The position numbers and the translations under genes were made by a program. A model generated the notes under the pieces. That model did not search any database. It had not been told where the DNA came from and saw nothing but the letters and a program-made list of their open reading frames with translations. Positions 1-9,367 of a stretch of DNA of 64,000 nt are shown piece by piece. Position 1 is the first letter of the stretch. Every line of letters begins with the position of its first letter. Location: positions 24,662,913 to 24,726,912 of the forward strand of contig NC_053147.1 of the NCBI RefSeq assembly GCF_016808335.1. The letters are read 5' to 3'. This stretch comes from Panicum virgatum (taxonomy: Eukaryota; Streptophyta; Magnoliopsida; Poales; Poaceae).

Positions 1-494
1 CCTAGAACTTGCCTCTACGATCTCTACACCTCGCCAAAGTTCTTCAAAGCATTGAACATCAGATTGCTCGAAACTCTCGGCCTCTCCATGCGCTGCGGCG
101 TCAGTGTAATAAACCCCCCCCCCCCTCCTGCAAAGGTACTCTCATGCTTGCATATTCATCCATAGGTCATCATGAATATATGGGGATGGGTTAAGTAATA
201 AAATTTATTAAAGCAAAGCATCTTTGTTGATGAAACTCATATTCAGTGAACAATTTGAGCAAAGTGGCATCAACCAGGGTGCTACAATTAATTATAGCCG
301 GTAGCAATAAAGGTAACACTAACTACAATTAATTATAGCAGGCAGCAATAGAGGTAATGCTACATATTTTTTTTGTTTTAACTTTATAGTAGGCAGATTG
401 ATTAATGCTACATGTTTGTCCTTTAGTTGTTAGATCACTCGGTAAGCTATTATCACACTTCCATGCAAATGTTTACAAGTTGGACAAGTAGAAA
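1..494. other. AT-rich intergenic DNA, no gene seen
   Basis: No coding potential is recognisable. A poly-C run lies near 113-126. A short imperfect tandem duplication (41-bp unit starting CTACAATTAATTATAGC) lies at 282-322 and about 323-363. Confidence 0.6.
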
Positions 495-740
495 CTGTCC
501 CACAAGCTGCAAATTTGCACTAAACTTGAAAAAACCACCTTGCATCCAGAGCTTTGTTTAACTTACAATCCCATCATTCGGTACATGGGCAAGAAAGTTT
601 CCCATGACTTTTGATCACTGTCCCACAAGCTGCAAATCTGCACTGAACTTAAAAGAACCACCTTGCATCTAGATTTTTGTTTAACTAACAAACCCATCAT
701 TCAGTACACGGGCAAGAAAGTTTACCATGACTTTTGATCA
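495..740. repeat. Tandem duplication, two 123-bp units
   Basis: Unit 1 (495-617) and unit 2 (618-740) both begin CTGTCCCACAAGCTGCAAAT and both end near CATGACTTTTGATCA. They differ by scattered substitutions, so the duplication is not recent. There is no open frame through it. Confidence 0.85.
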
Positions 741-869
741 GTCAAACACCAAAGTTTCCCTAAGATTATCATTAACCATCCATCGATAGACAAGGGTGTT
801 TTTAAAAATAGTTTGTGAAAAGCGAAAACAGTACAAACTCTCCCAAGAAACAAGTTTATAAATTACCCA

Positions 870-1725
870 CCAGTGCCATTAAAATATATTTATAAATATA
901 AATCTATCCACCATTTTGCATATCAAGCTACATATCGTACATACCTATAAAATACTAGCTACACAAACACTTAACATATTTTACCACATATATATTTTAT
1001 TATATTATCAAAATTCCAAATGCACCTTCACGATTATATTATTATTAGTTAAAATATATAATACAATTCTAGGCTTTGCACTATATTAGACTACCATCCT
1101 CCAAAGGTTTGTTGCTACAAGACACTACCGCACCTCACAATTAACACCACAAGCTCAAAAAAAACACCATAAGCAGATCAGGGACCAGGACAATATCAAT
1201 CATGTCATGATTGGTATAGTAAGCTTATCAGGCTTGACCTCTGCACTATGGAGATTTGTTGGCTTCCAAAAAGCAAAAAACTAGGCCATGGAGGCGTGGC
1301 GCCATGCAACAAAGGACAGAATTAAACATAGTAGCAGCAGACGACCAAGAGGATCATGAAGTAGAGGAGCTAGCAAAAAAACAACTGAATCAGTTGAATT
1401 GAGCAATGGACAACATTACTGCAAGAGCTGGTAGATAAGAAATAGATTACTACTACTACAACGAATGGTAGTAGCAAAGATCGAAGAGATAGGTAGTCGT
1501 GACAGGATTAGGGCTGTGTGCTTGCCATGAGGCCACATCACTGACAAAGAAAGATGTAGGCAAAAGAAGACACCACTGCACTAGCAGCAGAAAAACACTC
1601 TTGATTATTGAAGCAAATAGCATGTGACGAGAAAAATTTAAATTTATAAATAATAATTAGATAAAAATACAAGATATATTTAGAATATCAATACTAGCCC
1701 AGCAAATACACATGCCACCTCACTA
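870..1725 (-). repeat. Dispersed repeat copy A, inverted relative to 38495-39595
   Basis: The reverse complement of this block aligns over roughly 0.9-1 kb with 38495-39460. Shared blocks include ACTAGTGAGGTG at the start, a long middle (TTTGTCAG-GATGTGGCC and GTAGTAGTAG stretches) and the motif ACTGGTGGGTAATTT. By eye most bases match. Neither copy has a long open frame, terminal inverted repeats or LTRs that I can define, so the class is unresolved. A third, shorter member is at 41498-42010. Confidence 0.8.
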
Positions 1726-2144
1726 GTTTGTGGGAAAATAGGTTCAACGATGGCCATTTTTTGAAAATGGCGTTAAAAGAACAAACCAATTCGCTACACT
1801 ACCATTGGCTCTACCAGGCTCCACCTGTTCGCTGCTGTAGAGCATGGTAGAGCATGCTGTGGTCGAGGCTCGAGCATTAACAGCAACAGAGCATAATTCA
1901 GCTATGCAGCACGCTAGCCATGGAAGAATGGATGCGTCGAGCAACGCCTCCGAGTATTAAGATGCGGTCATGAGATTAAAACTTCATTTTATCCAGCCCC
2001 CGAATGAACAAAATGGTCACTGCGCTACACATGGATGTAGGGATCTATGGTTATACCACCACTGCCCAAACTCCTGAACATCTAATCCATCAGCTACAGA
2101 AGAAATGCAACAGCGGCTGATCGGCAGCTCGCCGTCGTCAGTAC
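1726..2144. other. Downstream flank of the OPS-like gene
   Basis: This stretch lies just 3' of the minus-strand gene at 2145 and probably contains its 3' UTR. No separate gene is recognised. Confidence 0.45.
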
Positions 2145-4178
2145 TCAGTACAGCCCCAGCATGGTCCGCGCGAAGGACTGCGACCTCAGCTGCCGGCCGC
2201 CCTTGGCCGGGAGGATGGCGGCCCGGCGGCCGCTGGCGCTCCGCACCGGCGTCAGGTAGAACCGCAGCATGCCATTGTCCGCGTGCCCCGGCGAGCGCCG
2301 CGCGCTGCGGTTCCGCTCCAGCGCCGCGCACTCCTCGCGCCGCCGCTTCACGTTGCCGTGGGCGTCCGCGCAGCTGCGCCGCGAGCTGCCCAGCCCGCCG
2401 CTGTTGCTGCTGAACGAGCTCCGCGCGCTCGCGTTGCTGTTGCACCGCTGCATCCGGCCGTTGTACCCGCGGGCCCGCAGCTCCGGCCAGGGCTCCGAGA
2501 ACGCGCGGTCCGCCGCGTCGGAGCGGCGTCCGGCGGCACGGCGGTGGATCAGGCCCCAGAGGCTCCACGCCTTGCGCCACCGCCGCAGTTTCTTCGCGGG
2601 GCCGTGGAACGCGGCGTCAAGACTGGCGGAGAAGTCCTCGACGAGGGAGCTCGTGCTGAAGCGGTGGTGGTCGAGCAGGTCTTCGGCGTGGTGGAAGTGG
2701 TAGAACTCCGAGCTGCCCATTAGAGGAGACTCCTTCCCATTGGCAATGGCGGCCGGCGCCGCCACTGGCACGGGCACAGGCACAGGCACAGGCACGGGCA
2801 CGGGTCCTGGCTTTGGGTCAGCGACTTCGAAGGACCTGCGCACGGAGCTGGACCGGTCAAGGCTCCGGCGGCGCCTGCTTGATGTGTCCAGGTAGTAGTC
2901 TCGCGTCTGGGACGAGCCGCCGGGGACGTTGGCGTCGGCGTCGGCGTCGGGCTGGGAGTCGTCCTCCACGGGGATTTGGCCGTCGGAGCGCTCGACGACG
3001 CCGGCGGGGGAGTCCTCGAGCGCGGAGAGGATGGGAGGTAGGCGGGAGAGCGGCGGCGGCGCGCGGCCGAGGCCAATGCCGGTGCCGGCGCCGAACAGGT
3101 AGCCGTCCCAGGACGCGCGGGGCTCGTCCCAGGAGAAGCCCACATCGTCGACGGACATGCGGCCGGCGTCAAGGGAGAATCTTGGGTCGGTGTCGCACGA
3201 ACGCCGGCCCCCAGCGAACTCCGAGCCGGCTTCGCCGCGGTGGAAGCGGCTCCGCCGGAGGAATGAGGGCTTGTACGGCTTCTGCGGTGGGGGCATCGCC
3301 GCAGCAGCAGCCTTGCTGCCCGCGGCCTCCTGCTTCTTCATCTTCTGCTTGCGCCTCCACTTCTGCCACTTCTTGCTGAACACCGAGGCGGCTAGCCAGA
3401 AGCTCCCTGCAATCTCCTTGAGGTCCTTGGGCGGCGGCTTCTTGGGCTGCTGCGACTGCGAGGACTCGAGATCTATGTGATCCTTCATGGCCCGTACGTC
3501 CCGCGCCGGGGCATAGGCCTCGGTCTCCATCTCCCCAGACGTGTCCACCACCAAGACGGGCTCCGTCGCAGGAACAATCCCGTCGGAATCCTCGGCCACG
3601 GCGATCTCCTCGTCCAAGAACACCTCCGGGACGCACGCCGGCGGGGGAGGCGGCGGCTGCGGGGGCGGGAGGACCTCGGCGGCGAGCGCGGCCGCGGCGG
3701 CGGAGGACGAGGCCGGGAAGGCGCCGAACGCCGTGCCGTCGCGGACACGCTCGCGGTCGTCCAGGTGGAAGAGCGCCCAGAGCGTGCTGCGCCCGCGCAC
3801 GTCGCAGGACCGTCGCTGCGGCTCGTACGCCCCGCCGGCGCCGGCGACGGCAGCGGCCAGCGCGTCGCCCCCGCGCCCGCAGGAGAAGGACTTGCTGCGG
3901 CGGAGGTCCGGCAGCGCGGCGGCGCCGGATCCCGAGGGCCCCCCGGCTGCAGCGGCGGCGGCGGCGGCGTTGAATGGCCTGGAGAAGAGGGAGCGGATGG
4001 CGGAGGTGGACTTGCGGCCCGGCGCTGCGGCCGTGGCGGCGGAGGCCTCGAGCCCGGCCAGGCGCTCGCGGAGGCAGGCGGCGCAGAAGCCCGTGAAGGT
4101 CTCCTCCGGGTGGAGGTCGCATGTGGTGGACACCGACCGGCGCGGCGGCGGCACCGGCGGCTCCATCTGCAGCACCAT
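2145..4178 (-). CDS. OCTOPUS-like / UPF0503 (DUF740) family protein
   Basis: Single-exon gene, 677 residues. The N terminus carries the family's Cys/His signature: C20-x2-H23 then C32-x2-C35, inside HPEETFTGFCAACLRERL, immediately before a Gly/Ala-rich stretch. Further features are RRSKSFSCGR and RRSCDVRGRSTLWALFHLDD (about 95-140), a basic KKWQKWRRKQKMKKQ segment near 270-285, several short RRSxD blocks, and a C-terminal RRWRKAWSLWGLIHRR block. Arabidopsis OCTOPUS and relatives are membrane-associated, polar plasma-membrane proteins acting in phloem differentiation; that role here is inferred from family membership. Length is typical. M5 is an alternative start. GC content is very high, as is usual for single-exon grass genes, and poly-Ala and Pro-Val runs are present. 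No frameshift is seen. Confidence 0.88.
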   Translation of the reverse strand: MVLQMEPPVPPPRRSVSTTCDLHPEETFTGFCAACLRERLAGLEASAATAAAPGRKSTSAIRSLFSRPFNAAAAAAAAGGPSGSGAAALPDLRRSKSFSCGRGGDALAAAVAGAGGAYEPQRRSCDVRGRSTLWALFHLDDRERVRDGTAFGAFPASSSAAAAALAAEVLPPPQPPPPPPACVPEVFLDEEIAVAEDSDGIVPATEPVLVVDTSGEMETEAYAPARDVRAMKDHIDLESSQSQQPKKPPPKDLKEIAGSFWLAASVFSKKWQKWRRKQKMKKQEAAGSKAAAAAMPPPQKPYKPSFLRRSRFHRGEAGSEFAGGRRSCDTDPRFSLDAGRMSVDDVGFSWDEPRASWDGYLFGAGTGIGLGRAPPPLSRLPPILSALEDSPAGVVERSDGQIPVEDDSQPDADADANVPGGSSQTRDYYLDTSSRRRRSLDRSSSVRRSFEVADPKPGPVPVPVPVPVPVPVAAPAAIANGKESPLMGSSEFYHFHHAEDLLDHHRFSTSSLVEDFSASLDAAFHGPAKKLRRWRKAWSLWGLIHRRAAGRRSDAADRAFSEPWPELRARGYNGRMQRCNSNASARSSFSSNSGGLGSSRRSCADAHGNVKRRREECAALERNRSARRSPGHADNGMLRFYLTPVRSASGRRAAILPAKGGRQLRSQSFARTMLGLY
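2768..2812 (-). repeat. In-frame hexanucleotide array (Pro-Val)n inside the OPS-like gene
   Basis: Repeats of GGCACA/GGCACG on the plus strand encode a run of about eight Pro-Val dipeptides near residues 455-471. The unit is a multiple of three, so length changes would keep frame. Confidence 0.85.
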
Positions 4179-4678
4179 CTATCTACGCCGACCCCGAACA
4201 GCTGGCTAGCCCCCCCGGCTTGTATCACATTGCTTCGTCGTCGCTCGCGGCGGATGGTTTTGTGTAAGGCCTAGGAATCACGGTTCTCGGGCTGGCTCTG
4301 AGCTCTCTCTCTTGTTCTTTTGCTTTTCTCCGTGTGGCCTTCTCGGGGTTCGAGGCTGCTGGTTTGGTTTGCTTTTTTACTCCTTTCCCAAGGGAAGGTG
4401 AAGGGGATCAAATGCACACGCTTTCTCGCTCACTGTTGCTACATGTTGTTTGTATTACCGGGCGCCCCTGTGATCTCGCCAAGGTTGGCCTTTCGGCGTT
4501 GCTTGATCCAAAGGTAGATCATTCCTTCGTGCGTGCGAGCATCAATGCGACCATGTCACACTCACAAAGTAGCATGCAAGTTTCTGCGTTTATAACGTGA
4601 ACTCCAACCCTGCAATGAGCACAATTTCTGGAGACTCGGTCAAAAGGAGGAAGAAAAAGCGGGGTAACGTTTCACTTG
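4179..4678. other. Upstream region of the OPS-like gene
   Basis: This is the 5' flank of the minus-strand gene. A CT-rich tract at about 4300-4330 reads as a GAGA-type purine tract on the coding strand. No clear TATA box is seen, so the promoter is not placed. Confidence 0.4.
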
Positions 4679-4938
4679 CTGCTCCCTCTATTTTTATTTA
4701 TATATCGCATTAGAATTGTTCTAAATTTTAACCAACTTTAATCAAATATGTCGAACAAAAATATTTACAATACTAAATTATTCTATTGAATCCATCATGA
4801 AATATATGTTGAGAGTCCGGCCCTATGTTGAGTAGTACTATTGTTATTGATATATTTTTCTCTAAATTTGACCAAAGCTAGTTAATTCTAATTTAAGACA
4901 AATCTAATACAACATGTAAGTAAAAATAGATGGAGTAT
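4679..4938. mobile_element. Stowaway-like MITE
   Basis: The left end (CTCCCTCTATTTTTATTTA) and the reverse complement of the right end (ACTCCATCTATTTTTACTTA) are inverted copies extending about 35 bp. The CTCCCTC terminus is the hallmark of Stowaway (Tc1/mariner) MITEs. The interior is AT-rich with no gene. Confidence 0.75.
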
Positions 4939-5596
4939 TTCAGATTAAAAGAAATGGACCAAGGATGATAGCCAAGACAACCACAGATGTGGATTGCAAG
5001 CCGTGAGTTTTTCACCTGCTTTGGCAGGCGGTGACCACTAAAGTTCGCGTTTGCCGCGCACGTTTGGGCGTGCCAACAATTGGCACATCCGCGGATGGAC
5101 GCCAACAGGACGCAACATGGTCGCTACCCCGCTGCTACTGTACAGCAGCTACGGCCCAAGAGCGACGCGTCATGTGTGCTAGTGCTACACCTACACTGGT
5201 ATAGCACTATTCTAGTAGCTCGCAGCGTCGGATGTGGCCGGAGGAGCCCGTGGCCGCCGGACCGTAGCGTAGGCGTAGCGGTATCATGTGGACTTGGCAC
5301 GCTCGATCGGCAGCAGCTAGCAGCCAAGAAACGTGTTAAAAATGTCGGCACGCCATACCCCTCCCGTTTTCAGGTGCTTCGTGCTCTCTCGTTTGGATTG
5401 GAGTGCCTGGCGAAGCTCCATCGGCCAGGTGAGTGAGAGAGAACGTTGAAAAGGCCTCGAGGGAAGACAAGTGCAGACTCGCACCGGCTACACATCCGGT
5501 AAAAAAAATTACCATGAAGCATAAAAATGTAAAAAATTGCCCTGAGCAAAAAAAAGTGGAGGAGGAGGAGGCCAGCGACGTAGGCAAAACTGACAG
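4939..5596. other. Intergenic, no gene recognised
   Basis: Mixed-composition DNA. Short open frames occur on both strands but none resembles a known protein. Confidence 0.5.
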
Positions 5597-5933
5597 CCCA
5601 TTTAGTTACCAAAAATTTTCACCCAAAAATTTTTGTCTCACCTTTAGATACATACAAGGAGTATTAAATATAGTTAAAAAATAAAATTAATTGTACAATT
5701 TAGATGTACACGATGAGACGAATCTTTTGAGTCTAATTAGTGCATGATTAGCCATAAATGCTACAGTAATCTATATGTGCTAATAATGCGGTCAAAGGTC
5801 TCAAAAAATTCGTCTCGCTGTTTTCAAGTGAGTTCTGAAATTAATTTTTTAATTAGTGTCTAAAAATCTCTTTTGACGTGTGGTCAAATATTTGATATGA
5901 CTTTTATATAAAAATTTTCATCAACTAAACACC
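5597..5933. mobile_element. Tourist-like MITE
   Basis: The ends read CCCATTTAGTTACC and, reverse-complemented at the right, TTGGTGTTTAGTTGATG. The interior has the grass MITE blocks GAGTATTAAATATAG, GAGACGAATCTTTTGAG and GCTACAGTAA. The target duplication is not clear. Confidence 0.65.
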
Positions 5934-7106
5934 AACTCAACAAAAGTGCCGGATGCTCAGCGCTGACAGGCGGAGGTGGCCTGGCCGGCAGCTTCCGTGG
6001 GCCGGACGGGGGCCACGTGAGACATCTGAGGGTAATCAATTCGTTCATCAGCGACGAGGGAGGGGCAGGGGAGCCGCCCGTCGTCGTCCTTGCTCGCTTC
6101 GTCATCAGCCCACAACCCTCTCGTGACGCAGAATCGCAGCAGTACGTTCCAAGAAACGGGACGGTCTTTAGAGCCTGGTTAGCAGCACGTACTCCACTCC
6201 TATAGTGTAGCACATCCATTCGAAAGAAAAAAAATGATAAAACCCGGGCGGTGTCATCCAATCAGCTTCGGTGCATATGGTTTTTCATGGAAAGGGATCG
6301 GTTCAAGACGGGGGCAGCTCTCGCCAGTGGAATCTAGTAAAACACCAACAAATGTTACTACTTGGCTGGCTCCTGGTGAAGCCATTTCCACAGCCTAGTT
6401 AATTCAGCTTCTTTTTACTTCAAAAAATTCAGCTTCTACCTACTACGATAAAGAAAAAACGATCAGGAAGCATGACCACCTCCCCCACAAAACACAACCT
6501 TTTTCTTTGATGACAGCAGCAGGCGTGCATGGATGAGGTCTCACTTTCCCGCTGGCCCTTTTCAACCCCACCTCCACGGCCCCCCTTCCCTACCTGTCCA
6601 TGAGTCATGCCGCCATGGCCCACGAGCTGAAGAGCACGGGGGGCTAGTTCGGCCATTTCCCCGTGCGTGGCCTCAACAAGCGCGGCAACAAGAAGGCACG
6701 CACGCCACGCACTAGGACTGTGTGTCGCTGTCCCTCCCCAGCTCTCCTCCGGATTTGTCCTACTTGGGCAGGCACGAACCGATCCCGATTTGAGACAAAA
6801 GAGAGGCATCCGATGACCAAAACAGCTCAGGTCCTAGTGAGGAGCTTTGCTTAATAGCCATCAGCTTTGTTGTCACACCAGTAAAAAGGAGAGGAGAGGA
6901 GAGCTGCACTGCACTGCACTGCACATGAGGGCGAGCCAAAGCTGTCGCCTTCCTCGAGCTCAGGAATGATAAACAATCATGGCGCTAGGGCGCTAGGCTT
7001 TGCGTCCTTCCGATCGGGAACAACAGTGTCCTCGCAGGATTCTCCTCCTCGCCGCGAACGCGCTACCTACCCTCGCAGTGTGCGAAGCGGCCGGTCGGGA
7101 GTTCGA
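5934..7106. other. Intergenic, no gene recognised
   Basis: No convincing coding region. The right edge (about 7090-7114) has a perfect 5-bp stem with a TTCGAC-type loop resembling a tRNA T-arm; the rest of a tRNA cloverleaf is not convincing. Confidence 0.45.
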
Positions 7107-7115
7107 CTCCCGATC

Positions 7116-7741
7116 ATGGTTAACCTTACCACCGGTCCGGTTTGACCGGTAACCAGTCAAACCGGTCCGGACCGGTTCCGGTTCCGACCGGTTCCCAACC
7201 GGTCCAAATTCAAATTTTGAATTTGAATTCAAAAAAATGAAAAATTCTCAAAAAATTCCTAAAAATATTTCAAGGTGTGATGAATCTAATGGTGTCAAAT
7301 TTTCTCAAAAATTCGTTCATTTAGTATGGTTTGCGGAATTTATAAGTTAAATAAAAAAAACGTGCATACGAAAGTATACAAATACAATGTAAAAGTAGTA
7401 TAAAAAAGAGTTGGAGGGTTCATTTAGACTAAAATATGTTGTACAAATATTTATTTAGTATACTTTGTGGGCATTTGAATTTAAAAAAAAAAGAAAAAAA
7501 TTTGAATTTGACCTGTACCAGTCAAACCGGCCGGTTACCATCCAAACCGGCCGGTATACCGGCCAAACCGGCCGGTATACCGGTCTAACCGACCGGCATA
7601 CCGATCGGAACCGGTTGAACGGGGAAGTTTGAATTCAAATTTGAATTCCACCGGTTCCGACCGGTAACCGGCCAAACCGGACCGGTATACCGGAACCGGA
7701 GGCCGGCGGTTACCGGTCACCGGTCGGATACGTGAACCCTG
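7116..7741. mobile_element. Non-autonomous Mutator-type element, CCGGT-rich family, copy 1
   Basis: A perfect 9-bp direct duplication CTCCCGATC flanks it (7107-7115 and 7742-7750), which fits Mutator-superfamily insertion. Both termini are dense in CCGGT/ACCGG palindromes. The core is AT-rich and includes the block AATGGTGTCAAATTTTCTC, which is shared with the copy at 35895-36322. No transposase is present. Confidence 0.75.
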
Positions 7742-7750
7742 CTCCCGATC

Positions 7751-9109
7751 TCGCACCGGGGCACAGTCCCCACAATATTATACTGTTCCCGTTTGGTGTG
7801 ATTCTAGGCGGTTGCCTCTTACGCGTGGAGCCACAAAGGGAATGCGACGCGCCCGTCGCCTACGGAGTCATGGATTCCGGTGATCTCAAAAAAGACATGG
7901 TCTTAAGTCTGTGTGTAGTTTATAGGTCTGGTTGTACACGAGTAGTGTGTGTGGTGAGTGTGCGTGTGTACGAATAGATGCTACAGTTGTACCCAGATGA
8001 GGGGCAATTAAAAAAAATTCTCTTCCTCGCCCCTCATCACGGTCGCATGCATGTGCGATCGGCCGCGCTCTCCCGTACTCCCAAATGCCCATGTTTCTTT
8101 GAGGCCTCGCCACGCGAGAGGTTGCGTCTGGATTAGGAGCAGCCAAGTGAGGTCGCAACGCATCCATGAGACCATGATCCATGCTCGAGTTCTTTAATGG
8201 CCGCCCTCTGGGATCTTTCCAGCAGGCGGTGAAGATTTTATTCGGAGCGGGTCATCACGTTCGTTCCCCGGCCCTCCCGGTCGAACGGAGCACTGACATT
8301 GGCGATTTGGCGTTGCCGATCACGCTTCACGTAAGACGAGATGATTGGAGCCTCTCCTCCGAGAAAATTAGAGCTTTTTTTTCTACGTACTAGTACAAGT
8401 AAGCATGCTCGCGGCGCTTAAACCAGCCACGCTAGCCAGCGCGTGAGCGTGGACGCATGATGCCTGGTGTCAGTTCGGGCGGCATGGATGGACAGGCGGA
8501 TCCATGGGGAGGGTTAGGCCATGATTGGCCTAATCGCGTCACTTGAGGCTCCTACGCGTAGGCCACGCCCTCTTTTGAGCAAGCACAAAGCGGAAACCAG
8601 AGGGCGGGCCTGGGATCCGCGTGAGCAGCCAGCGCGCGCTCGCTTTTGATCGTACGCGACGCGCGCATCGGAAAGGAATCGGTCGTGTCCCACGAGCAGC
8701 CGAGTTCGCCGTGGCATCTCCGGCCGAGCCGGACGTGCGCCGCCTTTCGGGCCGGCCGTTTCCCCGGCCGGCGGAGAAAGAGCTCCGTCCTCCTCGGGCA
8801 TCAAAGAAGGACGCACGCGCAGAGCAAGCGGAAATATGGGAGACGCGCCGTGTCTGTTTTGTGTTTCCATGCGACGCGGATCCCCAAGCCCGGAATGCGA
8901 ATTCGGAAGACCTGTGCAGAGGGAAGCGATGAAGAAGAGCAGGGGCCATGGCCGGGACGGGACCAGCACCAGCACCAGGCATCAGGAGCAGGGGGAGTAA
9001 AGAGACGTCTCCTTGCCTGGGCCCGACCAAGCACCCTCGGTAAATTTCGGAGCCTTCGCCCTGGACCTCGGGCCTGCAAGAGGAATCCGCTGGAGCCTGC
9101 CCGCGTGTG
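7751..9109. other. Intergenic, GC-rich in its right half, no gene recognised
   Basis: Overlapping GC-rich open frames at about 8514-9030 on both strands have no recognisable motif and are probably compositional. This DNA abuts the retrotransposon insertion at 9110. Confidence 0.45.
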
Positions 9110-9367
9110 TGTTATGTGCCTGGACGGATTTGAGGAGGAAGAAGAAGAATCGGGGTTGGGATTAGAAGAAGCTTGAGGGAGTTCGCACTGTGGACGTGCT
9201 CAGAGGCCTGCTTGCTTTAGAACAAGTAGAGATAACAGTTCAGAGAATCTACACGTCTCTCTCCATTACACAGGGTATGGGATTTATAATCCCCATCGCT
9301 ACATTACTGTTGGACACCAGGTAAGCATCACGGTTGTGCTGAGCTGGATGTATGCTTGGTCATGACA
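9110..9367 (-). repeat. 3' LTR of the Ty3/gypsy element (258 bp, internally deleted)
   Basis: It aligns with 14425-14829 except for a deletion of about 150 bp, replaced by about 11 bp, at 9326-9340, plus scattered substitutions. The deletion removes part of U3. Confidence 0.92.

Noticed and set aside
3477..4274. Long plus-strand and alternate minus-strand open frames across the OPS-like gene
   Set aside because: They overlap the well-supported DUF740 frame; very high GC content removes stops in all frames. Their translations are Arg/Gly-rich noise.
7040..7115. Possible tRNA gene
   Set aside because: Only a T-arm-like hairpin is convincing. The D and anticodon arms and acceptor pairing could not be built, and a transposon interrupts the site.
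8514..9030. Possible GC-rich gene
   Set aside because: Several overlapping frames on both strands and no recognisable motif, splice structure or start context.
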